Shown here one piece after another: positions 1 to 12,329 of a stretch of DNA of 64,000 nucleotides. The notes under the pieces were generated by a model, which saw only the letters and a program-made list of their open reading frames with translations, was not told where the DNA came from and searched no databases. A program made the position numbers and the translations under genes. The number at the start of each line of letters is the position of its first letter. Position 1 is the first letter of the stretch. The stretch spans positions 77,489,931 to 77,553,930 of the forward strand of contig NW_026622985.1 of assembly GCF_023065955.2 (NCBI RefSeq). The letters run 5' to 3'. Origin of the DNA: Ursus arctos. Its lineage: Eukaryota; Chordata; Mammalia; Carnivora; Ursidae.

Positions 1-342
1 AATTTCATTTGCAGTAGATTGAAATATTGGAAAATATTTTTCTTCTGGAGAAAATACATTTGCCAAATCTAGAAAAAGAAAGAAAGAAACAATAGTCAAA
101 AGGTATGACACTCCTTAACCAAATTAGAATCTTTCCAAAATAAGTGATAATTCTCTTCACAATATCTGCCCAGAAAGAATATGTAAGTATTTAGAAAGTT
201 TTTGTGGAGACATAATAACATCTGCAGATAGGTTTATTAGACAACGAAAGAATTATCAAATTTTCCTTAAGTCTATTAGAAATCTGCTGTAGCTTACGTG
301 AAAATAGAATGCTCCCAGTTAAATAATATTCATTTATTCTAG

Positions 343-374
343 GTACACAAATGGTTGAGTACACAAATGGTTGA
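343..374. repeat. Perfect 16-bp tandem duplication
   Basis: The unit GTACACAAATGGTTGA occurs twice head to tail (343-358 and 359-374) with no mismatch, followed by ATC. Exact identity suggests a recent slippage or duplication event, or a polymorphic site. No function is implied. Confidence 0.9.
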
Positions 375-2154
375 ATCATTTAGGGAAAATATACACTTAG
401 AACAAATTATGAAAGCCATTCTGTAAATAAAATGAATGATTTTTGTCCTAAGTTCTTTTTGTAACTTGATACTAACTTAGGCTGGGAATAGTCTCAACTA
501 GCCTTCAGTAATCTTTAAAAATATTCTTAGAAACAAGAAAAAACAATCATATCACATGTGTTTTCTGAGTTCACATTTTAATCACTTTAGAGAAGCAGCT
601 TCTGCATTATTAGAATACTTGTTTAGCTTCATTTGCTTTATTCACTCAGTTCTCCTAAATGAAAAGCAATAATACTATCTAATAACAAAGTAATGAATAT
701 CTAGAAACTTGGTTCAGCATATCGGAGTATGGCTGTTTTATGGGCACTAGTGTGTTAATGTGGATTAACATCAGATAGTGGATTCTTATTGCAGGAACAT
801 GTACTCTGGGCATACACTTAATGTTGAGTTCTATGTGAAGGTTAGAAGTAGATAATATTAGAATTAAGTAAACACTGGGAGACTGCCTCATTTTAATATT
901 TATTCAGCTGAAGTCCAAATAGCTTAAGGAGCTCCTTTAAGCTACTTCAGAATAACACAGGACTACAAGCCAGGTACAAATTAGGAGTGTGTCTTTAAAT
1001 TCTTGGTGGAGACATCACAAAAAATACAGCTATTACAGTGCAAACTGCTTGATCGCTGGCATTAACAATAGGCTGAGAATCATTAGGTTTTTGCAGTTTC
1101 TCTTATAACTTTTATCACTCATATTAGTCTCAATATGCTGGTTTTAAGAATGTGTCATGCATGGTGCACATCTAGGACTCCCTTAGGACTTAAGTTAAGA
1201 TAGTGTTTTGTACTTCCTTAAGTATTGAAAAAGAAGTTACACTTTGCATCAGTGTCAGCTTTCCCCAAGTTTCTAAGTCATGGCTGTAATGGTTGGGTCC
1301 ATTTTTACCATAGATCTCGATCACTGAAGCACAGCTATTGAAGCTCAGAATTAACTCTGCTGAATAATTTTCTCTAAACGAGGATTCCATCACATGTAGA
1401 TAATAATTTAATTTGCCAGGACATGATTTCTAAATATTTTGAACTGGGATTTCCTAACAGATGGTAGTGAATATATTTTTAAGATGACCATGAAAAGGTA
1501 AGTATGTTTATGAGAAAGATTCCATTCATGGTGGTAATAAAATGATACTGAATATTTCAAAGTGTAAGCTGAAAATTCTTGGTCAAGGTGATGTGGTAAT
1601 TCGTATCACTGAAAATTCTGAAATGATAGCTAGAATGAAGCTTCAGGTTTTCTAAAAAGCTTTTTGGAAGTTGGTGAACTGAAAGTTTCCCATTCACGTA
1701 GTGATTCTTGTGCAGTAGGAAATTTGGTTGATGGCTCAAATTAAACATTTTTTTTTTCATGTAAAGAGAACAGAGATTCAATCATGGCTGTAAATTATAG
1801 ATCTACTTCCTACATTTTGCTAAATGCTGGGGAGCAGAGGAGCTCCTAGAGAAAATTCAGTATAAAACTGATTTTAGAAAAAGTTTCTCAGTCATAATGA
1901 GGAGTCGTTGAATTATCATTTAAACTGCATAAGATTAAGATGTAAAAGCCATAACAGATATGCTAATGCACAAAAATGGTAGTTTAATGAGGACTGGGTC
2001 ATCAGGAAATGTTTCAAGAAAAGATAGGACTGAAGCTATTATTTGAGGAGTAGTTACAATTCGAATTTGGCTTGGTTTAGGATGTACTTGATACAAAAAT
2101 ATTTTACTGATAATCCTCTCAGTTCCCTTAGAACAAGCATCCAGTTTATATCTG

Positions 2155-2180
2155 GTTTTTGTTTTGTTTTGTTTTGTTTT
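2155..2180. repeat. (GTTTT)n microsatellite
   Basis: About five units of GTTTT/TTTTG in a row. It does not sit at the end of a recognisable SINE or L1, so it is listed as a stand-alone simple repeat. Confidence 0.85.
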
Positions 2181-2387
2181 AGCTTTATGATTACTTAGGC
2201 ATTATCAGTGGAAAACAAATTAAGAGACACTTACTTAAGCAAAAAGTAGTTAAGTATATTTTCTTCTACAATTAAACATAGCTTGAAGGATTTTGACCCA
2301 AAGTACTTCCTAAGTCCTTAGACCAGTAATAGGAAAGATTAGCGTCTAGACCAGATATATTTAATGAACTACTCAGGTAGGTATCCG

Positions 2388-2410
2388 CCCCCCCCCCCCT
2401 TTTTTTTTTT
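2388..2410. repeat. C12-T11 homopolymer junction
   Basis: A run of 12 C is followed directly by 11 T. It is an all-pyrimidine tract prone to slippage and sequencing error, so the exact length should not be trusted. Confidence 0.85.
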
Positions 2411-4935
2411 GGCTCTTACATTAAAACCAAAATGATTTTATGTCACTAAGCTAGAATATGATTTTAAGAGCTTATAGAATATGCCCAAGGACATCTACTG
2501 TGTCATCTGTTGCTGTCAAGTAAGGAAATCCACCTAACTGACTTATATTGCAGGATATTTAAAAATAAAGACTGAGTGAAATGACTGGCTGTTTGGCTTC
2601 CGTGAGAAAAGCTAATATGTCTTTAAAGAAGGATTATATTTGCTTAGAGGATTGAAACCTCGTTTACCTCTTATGACAGTATTCAGCTCAGAAATATTCA
2701 GTGATGCTTCCCATCTCTATTTTAGGTGCTGCATAGAGTTATGACTGATGCATTTGGTTCTCTCCATAATGTTTCTAATAATACAGCATACTCAAAAGCA
2801 ACTGAGCCTGAGCTAGCCACTGAAGCTGGAGAACAAAGCATTTGGTTCAATCATTCTTAAAAGGGACAGCAACTTTTTGTAAAACCCCAGAGCCCTCAAC
2901 ATGGCTTCATTTCACATTCTTTTCTGTATGTACTGTTCTCAGCATGAAGCAGTTCCAAAAGACATTAGAACTGTGAGATTCAGGAAACCTTTGAATCAGA
3001 TAATTACCATTTCCTTCATTATATATTAATTCAGGATGGTTTCCCTTTTGTTTCTTAAGCATAAATGGTGCCATATTTTTTTCTCCGAAACAGTTGGAAT
3101 GTTTCTGTTCAAGGTGATCTGCAGCTGCTTAGGCAACCAATATATTTTTTTTCTTGAATAAATACTGAAACACACATTATTTGGAAGTGAGATGACAGAT
3201 CAGGGCAGGTGATTTCCAAACGTTCTTCCATTCAAGAATGTCATATATTATTTCAGCATATTTTTAGAAAACAGATATTCAGTATTCCACTTTTCACAGA
3301 ATGTTTCCCACAAGGTCACAATAATATGAAACACGTGCGCACACACATGCATATGTACATATGTTGCTCACAGGGACAGTAAAACAAAAACTCACATGAT
3401 TGCGGGTCATATTTTGTCATGGTTGTTTTTCACCAAGAAATAAGATTTATAATGTAAGATTTAGGCAGTCAGCAGACATGCCTGACTATGTAGTATGGAT
3501 CTATTATTGTGCTGCAGTGTGAGATATAAAATAAAAAGGCAAAATCCTTGTTCTTGAGGATCTTGAGGAATCCGGTTTATGAAGAAGATTAGTAAACACA
3601 GTCAAGACACAATGAGGTGAATGCTTCAGTGGAGGCATTGAGGAAAGGGCACTCTGAGGCGCAAGGGGATTGTGGTGAAACTCTACCTTGAAGATTGTGA
3701 AAGAATTCCTTTCTCCGACAAGGACAGGTCTTTTAGAGAAAGCCACCAGCACCTGCAGAGTCCTGTAGATGCGAGAAGAATGGGCATGCAGGTAACAGAA
3801 GGACAGTCTTTTAAAGGAAAAAGCAAACAAGTAGACCTCAGAAAAGGGAAAGTGAGGAAAGGAAGCACAGATTCAAGATAGGAGAGATGATCGCGGCTGT
3901 TTTTTCAAATAAGAAAACCTGCCGTTAGAACTTTAGAAGGATGAAAACAGGCTTAAGTACAGACTGTAGTGATACATATCACAGCACTCAACTATGGAAT
4001 TTTCTAAAATAGAGCCAGAGTAAACAGCTGTGCCAGAGGTAGCATTAATAATAAATTATGGGGGCACAAGGTCGAGCTCTCTTCATTTATTGGGCCCTTA
4101 CTTGAATCAACCAAGTAAAATGTTATTGTTCTGAATACAACTTCACTTGCATACCTAATTTTGCATTCATAATTTTGTGATATATATTTTTAGAGAGTGC
4201 CTCCAGATTATATAAACTTTGGGCCCAACAAATTCTGCATTTACCTTGCCTAGAGGATAAGTCCATGGTAGTGCTAAAAAAGTAATAACTAAAAGAGTGT
4301 CAAAGTAACTGGCTTAATTTTGTAAACTAAGTCATTAAATTATAAAAAGGCATTATTGCTTAGCTACACAACAGACAAAATAGAGCTATGTTTTCATCCT
4401 CACTTCCAAACAAGAAGTGTTTTTTTCCTCACCAATAGGGATTTACATTTTGTCTTTGACCACCTATCCCAGCACCCACTTGGGGAGAAGTCTGCCACTG
4501 ATCACAGGAATGCCTATTCCCTGATTCCTCAGAGATGTATTGTGCACAGGGTAAAGAGAATTAAAGCACAGGAATTCTGTAATGTGGTCCATGACAGAAT
4601 TATACAGAGTCTCTACCTACTGTTGAAAAAGTGAATAAACAGGGATCAGTTTTAGTGAGAAAGGTTTGAAGAAATGGATATACTAGTGCAGAATCGACCA
4701 CATAAAATAATAACCCCAAAGGTTCAGGATCCAGACGCCAGGGAGTTGTACCAATGATGCTAAGCAGATTTTTAAAAAATTCTGTTCTATGCCCTGAATT
4801 TTCTATATTTGTAAAGGTTGTTTGTTGGATTTAATTATTAAAATATACTTTTACAAAGCTGGGATAATCTTACCTATTGAATCTTGCGTGTGAAACAAAT
4901 GAGGACTTCTACCATCTGACAAATCATAAGTATAA

Positions 4936-5950
4936 CATACATACAGATAAGTGGCATATCTATCTTCATATATGTACACTCAGTTAATTTTCACAAAAGT
5001 GGATATCCCTGTGTAATCAGCATTCACATTAAAAATAGCAGCTCATAAAGTCCTTCTGTGTACCCTTGCAGGCATTATTTTACCCAAAGTAATCACTATC
5101 CACATTAGTTAGAATAACTTGAGAGAGAAGTTTTGTCTGCTTTTGAATCATACAGTACTATTCCTTTGTATCTGATTTCTTTGCCTAATAGTGTATCAAT
5201 ACAATTCTTCTCTGTTACTGAGTATAGTAGTAATTTATTCATGTTTATTGCTATATTGAATTCCATTGTGTGAACAAATATTTCAAAATGTGATCTTTTC
5301 CCCTGTTCACTGACACTTGGGTTGTTTGCAGTTTAGGGTTGCAAGCTCTGCGATGAATATTCTGGGTTATGAATGTTAGTGAATACCTGCAACATTTGCA
5401 TTGGGTTTATAACTAGCAGTGGAATTCCTGGGTCATGGAGTAACTACATATTCCATTTTAGTAAATAATGCCAAACAGAATGCTTGTCAAATTTATATTC
5501 CTAGTAGTGGTGTTTAAGAATTCTATCTGCTCTACATCTTTAATTGTTGCCATTCTGTTTGTTTAGTAGTATCACACTGTTAGAAATTTTATTCTCCTGA
5601 TGATTAATGAGGTTGAGTCCATATCCATATGTTTACTGACAATTTGGATGTCCTGTTTTTGAAGTGCCTGCAGTTAGTTTATTTGCCTATTGGATCATCT
5701 GTTTCTTTTTTTCTTTTTGATTTGAAGGAACTCTTTATATATTCTGGATCAAATATTTTGTCAGATAAGGAATAACAAATATGTTTTTCCACTTAGAGTC
5801 TTGGGTTTTTACTCAGAAATACTGTTTGATGAACAAATGATTTTAATTTTAGTTCAGTATACTTATGTTTTTCTGATTTTTGTAACCTTAAGTAAACATT
5901 TTGCTTTAGGTAAAGGATATGTTTTCCTGTATGCATAATATATCAGTGAA
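4936..5950 (-). mobile_element. Old L1 LINE fragment, antisense (3' region)
   Basis: The plus strand reads as the reverse complement of an old L1 3' region. Recognisable landmarks in order are the 'tatccctgtgtaat' 3' UTR stretch near 5005, the 'attccattgtgtgaac' segment near 5260, 'gggttgtttgcagttt' near 5320, the 'gtggaattcctgggtcatgg' block near 5420, and 'ctctttatatattctggatc' near 5730. All of these are common L1 ORF2 C-terminal and 3' UTR landmarks read backwards. The copy is heavily mutated with no usable frame. The subfamily is probably an old L1M or HAL1 type. Boundaries are approximate to within about 50 bases and no target-site duplication was found. Confidence 0.7.
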
Positions 5951-6403
5951 TTCTATTTAGAGAGTGACCCCACCCCCCCATAAAAATGAAACAAGTAACC
6001 TGTGGTCAAGAGAAAATGTTTGGGTTCCATATGGCAAAAATAGAAGATAAGTAAACATATTTTTGTTAGACAATTTAAATTCTCCCCAAGTAACATCATT
6101 AATTATTGTTTAGGAGGAGGAACACACCATGGAAACAAGCAATTTTCTTTTACCATATATATCTTTGCATGCTCTATTTTCTTTTTATTTACTTACTTTT
6201 ATAATGTGTTATCTATGCATATACATATAAAATATATATTTATTTGTGAGAGAGATATTTCTCTTCAACTCAGTTTTTTGACTGTAGGTAAAAAGATGTC
6301 AAAATTCTAAGTAAATTTCCAATTATATCCATACTTAACTAAAAATGAACTGGTTTATCTGTAGTTACCTAAACATTAACACAGTAAGAATGAAATTTTA
6401 AGA
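5951..6403. other. Unclassified AT-rich spacer
   Basis: No gene or named repeat seen. It contains short TA-rich stretches around 6160-6245. Confidence 0.5.
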
Positions 6404-6415
6404 AAAGTAAGTTAA

Positions 6416-6595
6416 CTAGGGGTGCCTGGGTGGCTCAGTTGGTTAAGCAGCCGACTCTTGGCTTCACCTCAGGTCTGATCGCAGAGTCATGGGATCCAGT
6501 CCTTCGTCGGGCTCTGTGCTCAGAGAGGAGTCTGCCCCATCTCCCACTCTTGTGAGTGTGCATGCTCTCTCTCTCTCTAAGAAATCTTTTGAAAA
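6416..6595 (+). mobile_element. SINEC (tRNA-derived carnivore SINE), sense
   Basis: The element starts with the carnivore SINE head (GGTGCCTGGGTGGCTCAG), which is the tRNA-derived part containing the pol III A box. A CT-rich body ending in a (CT)n stretch and a short A-rich tail follow. Flanking sequence AAAGTAAGTTAAC (6404-6415) is repeated with one mismatch after the tail (6596-6608), an apparent target-site duplication that supports insertion by L1 machinery. Several substitutions relative to the younger copies, and the imperfect duplication, indicate an older insertion. It is a transposon copy, not a tRNA gene. Confidence 0.92.
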
Positions 6596-7104
6596 AAAGT
6601 AACTTAACAGCATTTACTTTTCAGTGTATACATGATGGAAATTCAAAAAAAAAAAAAAAAGCAAAGAAGAAAGGAAAGAAACAAGGGGGAGAAAATGTAT
6701 AACTCTCTCGATTTGAAAATAGGGAAAACAGTGTTTGTACAATTATGGTAATCTTTTTCCTATAGTGAGGTAGTCATATTATCATAAAAAATGTATTCAA
6801 CCATCTGCTAGATGACTAGAGATATATGTTTGATCCACAGCTGCTACAATAAATGCTATTTGTAAGTTGAATTGGACTGGTTGTATTGTTCTCAAATTTG
6901 AATATATATTTCCAGATGACATGTGTCACTTTATGGACATGCTGCAGAAATATTAAATAATTACATGGCAGAGTGTTATCTCCAAGCTTTTCTTCTACCA
7001 TTCATAAACATAATGCCCTCATGTTCATACCTTAAATAATCAATCCAAGACCAATCCCAGTAGAACCCTGGCTTTCATATGATATAGGGAGTATGCTTAG
7101 ACTC

Positions 7105-7262
7105 TCCATTCCATCCTTATAATGACAGATATCGGGATATGTTAAATAGCTCGATTGTGGTGATGATTACACGATATATATGTACATTGAAATTTCAGGT
7201 TGTACACCTTAAATGTATACAATTTTTACATGTTAATTGTACCTCTATAAGACTGTTTAAAA
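7105..7262 (+). mobile_element. Old L1 3' UTR end, sense
   Basis: The stretch contains the hallmark L1 tail GTTGTACACCTTAAATGTAT near 7199, followed by the 'caatttttacatgttaattg' segment, 'acctctataagactg' and a short A-run. This is the far 3' end of an old mammalian L1 (L1M-like). The 5' side is lost. The preceding 'atcgggatatgttaaatagctc' block is consistent with the same UTR. No coding capacity remains. Confidence 0.7.
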
Positions 7263-8084
7263 AAAGGCAAAGAAATTTCATCAAATCTGAACATTTTCCT
7301 TGAAGCAGATGAGTAGACTAAATTATCAAGTCAGAGAGTTGTCATTCTCTTTTTAATGAACTCTAGGAATAGATCCCCTCAAGCTTTCTCAGTAGAACTT
7401 CTAGTGTTTTATTTCTCTTATCATCTAAGATTACTCTTTTTAGTGTTTAACTGAAATGACTGGCCGTAGTGTTAAATTTCATGGATGTAGTTATATATTC
7501 ATAAGATCCTTCATTTACTTGTAGCCGTCAATTAAGTCAGTCCATAGTCTTTTTACAATTTTCCTTCCTTTAAGCTAAATAGATCTAAATGCTGTGACCT
7601 TTCTTAATAATACGTGAATTCCATTCCATTGGTCATTTTTCTTTAGTATTTGTGAATCATCATTATCACCATTATCTTTTCTGGATTGGGTACAATATTT
7701 TCATTCAATTCTGAAACCCATTGATTTTCTCATAGAACCTTAAACAAAATCTATTACACAAGTAAAAAAAAGTGCAATTTTAATAAAAAGAATACTCATA
7801 ATCAATACTCCCTCTGTTACTTCCATTATACAACTTGTATTTTATAGTCATCAGTCCTCAAGTAGTCTTTCACCATTGGCTTCATTTTCATTTTCATTTT
7901 CACTATGGGTCCACCTTCAGACTTCTCTAAATTGAATTTAACTCTTTAAATGATAAATGGAATGATTATATGTGAATATCGATGCTTTATTTTCAAGTTT
8001 GATGACTGAAAAAAGATCCTAGCAATAATTATGCAAGGGTCAAGGAGTCAGAATGCTCTGTGTGTTCTAAAACGATCCTCACCA
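7263..8084. other. Unclassified AT-rich spacer
   Basis: No gene and no confidently named repeat. A small tandem TTTTCA repeat occurs near 7884-7901. Confidence 0.5.
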
Positions 8085-8700
8085 AATTGTATACCTCCTT
8101 ACCAGTATTAAGAGATCCAGTCATCTTCCATTCAAGAAGGCACCCCACAACTCAGAGTTCTAGATAAGTTCCACACCACTGCCATCCCTCCCCCTCCCCC
8201 CAGGCCTCTAGACATCTGTGTCAATCCCCTCCATCTCTGCAGCCTTCCTACCTTGGTGGCCTTTGTCCCTAGCAAAAACCCTGAACCTCTGCCAATAAGT
8301 TCAACTCCACAACAACCAACAATGCCTGGGATGTGAAGGACTATTGTTATAGGCCTCTTATCGCTGTTTATATCTGTATGTCCCAAGAAGACAAGAACTG
8401 TCACCCATTCATCCCTCATTCTCTGATTCTAATCTATATTAAGCTTATGTTGGCAGTAAGTAGCCCTTACACCATACCCCATCACAATTCCCTCCTTTAT
8501 TTATGTTATGTAAACAACACTTATCAGCTTGACATGGTATATGTTTTACTTAATTATTTGTTTTTCTCCCCTTAAGTGAATGTAAGCTCTAGGAGAGCTG
8601 AAATTCTTGTCTATTTTATTTACTGTGGTATCCTAAACAGCTAGTATAGTGCCTGACAGGAGGTAAATATATGCTAAATTTCTAGGTATGTTAAATGAAT
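8085..8700 (+). mobile_element. L2 LINE 3' end, sense (ancient)
   Basis: The last 150 bases show the typical L2 3' end: 'gtaagctctaggagagctga', then 'cttgtctattttatttactg', then 'tagtgcctgacaggaggtaa' and a tail ending in 'ttaaatgaat'. Upstream text at 8440-8560 (acaattccctc, cacttatcagcttgacatgg) fits the preceding part of the same LINE. The 8085-8330 part is C-rich and only loosely assigned. The copy is very diverged, as expected for an ancient mammalian LINE, and has no coding frame. Confidence 0.65.
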
Positions 8701-8722
8701 ATATAAATACAAATATATTTTA

Positions 8723-8922
8723 TTTTATTTTTTAAAGATTTTATTTATTTATTCGACTGAGATAGAGACAGCCAGCGAGAGAGGGAACACAAGCAGGGGG
8801 AGTGGGAGAGGAAGAAGCAGCTCATAGCGGAGGAGCCTGATGTGGGGCTCGATCCCACAACGCCGGTATCACGCCCTGAGCCGAAGGCAGACACCCAACC
8901 GCTGTGCCACCCAGGCACCCCT
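8723..8922 (-). mobile_element. SINEC, ursid-type young copy, antisense
   Basis: This is the reverse complement of a full-length carnivore SINE. It runs from the oligo-T (A-tail) and TTTATTTATTTATTCGACTG end, through the CCAGCGAGAGAGGGAACAC body, to GCTGTGCCACCCAGGCACCC at the head. A perfect 13-bp target-site duplication, CAAATATATTTTA, flanks it (8710-8722 and 8923-8935). High similarity to the copies at 34.75 kb and 46.7 kb marks a young subfamily. The body matches what I recall for bear and giant panda SINEC1. Confidence 0.96.
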
Positions 8923-9460
8923 CAAATATATTTTAAATAAAACACTTAAATATGTATAAATATATAAAAAGGTCTGAGTCATTAATTAGAATTGGCAGTG
9001 CACACTATATGTTCACAAATATTCAGGCTAGACAATTTTGTATTATTTTGCTTGTATTAATTTGTTGCATAGCAATGGAAGACCAATACAACTATAAAGT
9101 CTTTAAGAAATATGTTGTTTCATCTAGTAGGAAAAAAAGTGTGGATTTGCCTAAATGAATACATGTATTCCAAAAAATGTAAATAACAGAATAGTTATTC
9201 CACCTAAAGGAAAATATATCGCAATATATTAATAGTAATTTTTGCATAGAACAAGAGGTCTAATCTCATAGTAGGAATATGTAATCCTTGTGTTAACATT
9301 GCTTAAATTCTGTTTCTTACTAAGGAAACTTCTGGCTCTATGACAATGTTCTGGGAGTGTTTTGATTTTAAAATACCTCTGTAGCCAAGAACATGTCTGC
9401 TTGAGTAATTGCCAGACAGTGACACCATTCCAGAATCTTTTTCTTCAATCCTCAATTTGC

Positions 9461-9589
9461 AAGAAAGAGAAGGGGGGGAGATGAGAGAGGGAGAGGGAGA
9501 GAAATAGAGGAAAAGGGGAAGGAGAGAAAGAAAAGGAGAAGTCGTAGAAGGAAGAGGAAGTAGAGGTGGAGAAAGGAGAGGAGGAGGAG
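9461..9589. repeat. Polypurine (GA-rich) tract
   Basis: About 130 bases that are almost entirely A and G on the plus strand, with only a few T or C interruptions (for example GTCGT near 9541). Units such as GAGAGGGAGAGGGAGAG recur without a strict period. Such tracts can form triplex (H-DNA) in vitro. No flanking element explains it. Confidence 0.85.
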
Positions 9590-11029
9590 CAATAATATGT
9601 CATGAACAGTTACAGTGGGTGGAATAGAGAGCTTAATAATTTTTATGTTGCACTTCTCTGTATTTTATTGGGTTCTTGTTTTTCTATAATTACATGTTTT
9701 TATTTGTAAGAAGAAAAAATGTGTAAGGGAAAAATTGTGGCACCCTGCCCAACTGGAATCAGAACTGAAGGACAGCCGTGTTGTTATTTAGAATACTTAT
9801 TGCCACAGAAACTAGCCATTTGCCTTTATTTTTCACAGTGTTTGGGGATTCCTTATAAAAAACTTGAACACTCTCAATTACAGTTATGGTTTAGTCCTAA
9901 AGAAGTATGACTGACAGATTAAGGATGGGATTTGGGATGATGAGAGCCAGATTATAGTAAAGGACAATGGAGCCCTGAAAAGTAGAATGAGTAAACATTA
10001 AGGAATAAATGATGACAGAAGAGATCCAGCAGTTTTTACTGAAATGAATAGAGTGTGCTGCATTTATCAGGAAAACACAAAGTGAGGGCCTGAAGTTGGT
10101 AGAGACGGAAGAAGGAGATGGTCCTTCTAAGAAGTTGGAGAATAGAAATAAAGAACACATAGAAAGGGGAAAGAAATGCAGAATATAAAGTTAACTAGAT
10201 GAACCATTTGTAGAGGACATATAGATCACATTAAGGATTTTTAAAACATTATTGACTAGTTTCATGAAAAATGTGAGACAATTCGATTTATGTTTTCTGA
10301 TGATCATCTGACAGCAGGGATTACTGGGGAAAACAAGAATAAAAATGAAGACCAGGGACCAGTTTGGAAGTTCCTGAGGTAAGAAGACATGTATGACCCT
10401 GACTTAAACTTATGTGATGGTGTGATTGAAAGATGTATATTTTTAGAAAACAAAATAAATTCTGACATCATGGTCTTATCCTGTTAAGACATGATTTAGT
10501 CAGGTTGCCATGGTTTTATTGTATCTTTCATATATTAAAACTCAATAAGTTCATCCTAAATTATGGTATTGTAAACTTTTGTATTTTTAAATTTGACTTT
10601 GTTGTCAGCTTTCCAATACTAGGGTCTAAAAGTGCTAATTCTTAATTTACAAACAAATGTTTCTGGCAGAGTGAAGGCATGGTCCCTATGCCAGAAATTC
10701 AATTGTCTGCCTTTATTTTTACAAGAGGACAGTAAAAAATACCAATTTGAATATCCTTGTAATTATTATTCATTGTCTTCATTGAGTTGAATAATACGGT
10801 TTTAGGATTACACAGCACCTAGTTTCTGATAGCCTTTATCAGTGTCCACAGGGCAAGAATACTTTAGTATTTATTGGTTTTATACACCACTTAACAAATT
10901 GTGCCTAGTGTTGTTCTTTACCTCTTTAAATGCTTCCCTTTTCCTATCCTCCCTTTTGTGTCAAGAAAACAGAACAAGAAAAACAAGCTTTGACATTCAA
11001 TTCAATGACCATTTATGTAACTGATCTCA
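9590..11029. other. Unclassified DNA, possibly with an eroded ancient repeat
   Basis: No gene seen. Between about 9900 and 10440 the composition shifts to purine-rich text resembling other eroded repeats of the window, but I cannot name it. The rest is AT-rich and featureless. Confidence 0.4.
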
Positions 11030-11520
11030 TATGCAAGGGAGATATGATAAATTCGAAATCCAGATTTTATGTGAAAGATTATGTAATTCTGCCTAAGCAT
11101 GACACACAGGCAAGGTGCCGGCATGTGAATTTAGGGTCAGAATGTGGCAAGAGCTAGGCTGGTGATGTGAAGTGCTTTGAGATCACATAAAAAAGGCAAT
11201 ATTATATTTATTGTGGGGAATGTGATGAAACTTCCTGGAAGAGAAGGCATTTCCAGTTTATCTTGAGAACCACATCAGCGTGGGAAAGTAGAATCACTAC
11301 ATCATGAAGACAAACTGCCAATCTAAACGGAGAGGACAGTAAGAAATAAGAATCAGGGTAGGAAAGAGGAAAGTGCTAAGCATGGAGAGAAAACTGAAAG
11401 CAGTCTTTCATGCTACTGTAGTTTGGAAATAGAATATTCTCAAATATTTTAGAAACCAAGTTATGCAGTGCCTTCAAACTGAGGTCAGCATATCTGGATG
11501 TTAATTTCTAGTGTGTAAAA
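11030..11520 (+). repeat. Ancient mammalian interspersed repeat, family not assigned
   Basis: The order of phrases ('cttcctggaagagaaggcatt', 'gtgctaagcatggagagaaa', 'ctgaaagcagtctttcatgc', 'tgcagtgccttcaaactgag') matches a very common old mammalian repeat that I recognise by pattern but cannot name securely. The same family appears more clearly at 56140-57440. It is strongly diverged, with no coding frame. Confidence 0.4.
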
Positions 11521-11587
11521 TTTCGAGGTTAATTTTAATTTTATAAAAGCATTGGAACACATTTTTCAAACAAAAATATGCATACGT

Positions 11588-11670
11588 CACAGTTTACAAC
11601 CAAGGAAATTAAAGTTGCCCAATTTGATATAGAGATAGAAGAAATGGGGTTAGAATTGCCAAAGCTATAC
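11588..11670 (-). mobile_element. MIR-like SINE fragment, antisense
   Basis: The text 'acagtttacaaccaaggaaattaaag' followed by 'ttgcccaatttgatata' resembles the reverse complement of a MIR core ('ttacagatgaggaaactgag ... cttgcccaaggtcac'). It is a short and very diverged match, so it is tentative. Confidence 0.4.
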
Positions 11671-12329
11671 TCACAATTGGGTTTAGTAGTGAGGAGACAG
11701 AAGTTACAGAGAAAATGAATTGCAAGCTACATTGTGGAAGGGCCAACTTTGTGTGGATGGTCGTATGTATGTCAAAAGAATGAATTTCACTTCGGTTGTG
11801 CTGTTTCATGTTCCTAGGGTGTCTAAAATTCAGGACAGATTTCTTGGAAGGAGCATGTAAAGAGGTACTTATGCCAGCTACAGTAAATAGATTTCATTGC
11901 TACTTATTTTTTAATTCTTCCCATTAAAAGTACATTATACTTTATATGCATTAGGTAGTAAAGAATTGAAAATGCCAGATTAAAAATCTGATTCCCTCTA
12001 GGCAGAATAAGAGAAAAACATGCTGTAGCAGCATAACCCACAAATTCTCCTACTCAAGCCCAGCATTTTGCAGTGGCAGTTTACAAGTTCATTTACAGAT
12101 GATGGGCCTCTGTAAAGATCTCTCACCTTCAACTGTCTGCCCCCATCTGAGATCATTGTTGTATCCTGAAATTCTCCATTGAGATAAAGATTACGTTATT
12201 TGTATATTTGTTTACAATTTAAGAAATTTTTGAAAAGATAAATCCTTGAGTTATTAGCACCTTACTACGTATTACTTTTTCCTTATTTTTTCTTTTTAAA
12301 AAATGTTATATAGAATATTATAAATACAT
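11671..12329. other. Unclassified spacer
   Basis: No gene or named repeat seen. Confidence 0.45.

Larger units (their letters stand above)
1..4935. other. Unclassified AT-rich non-coding DNA
   Basis: I see no gene and no confidently named transposable element here. Open frames on both strands are short and show no recognisable domain. Small simple repeats inside it are listed separately. The stretch at about 3510-3990 has the G/A-rich texture of an eroded mammalian-wide repeat (compare the entry at 56140-57440), but I cannot align it well enough to name it. The frame at 4356-4634 (+, 92 codons) has no family I recognise and is probably chance. Confidence 0.5.

Noticed and set aside
3504..3881. 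Overlapping frames of 61-108 codons on both strands
   Set aside because: They overlap each other on opposite strands and lie in sequence resembling an eroded repeat. No known domain is seen.
4356..4634. 92-codon plus-strand frame
   Set aside because: No recognisable family, no exon context, and length within chance expectation for 64 kb.
8132..8419. 95-codon minus-strand frame with Gly-rich segment
   Set aside because: The Gly run is the reverse reading of a C-rich patch in an ancient L2-like region. No domain is seen.
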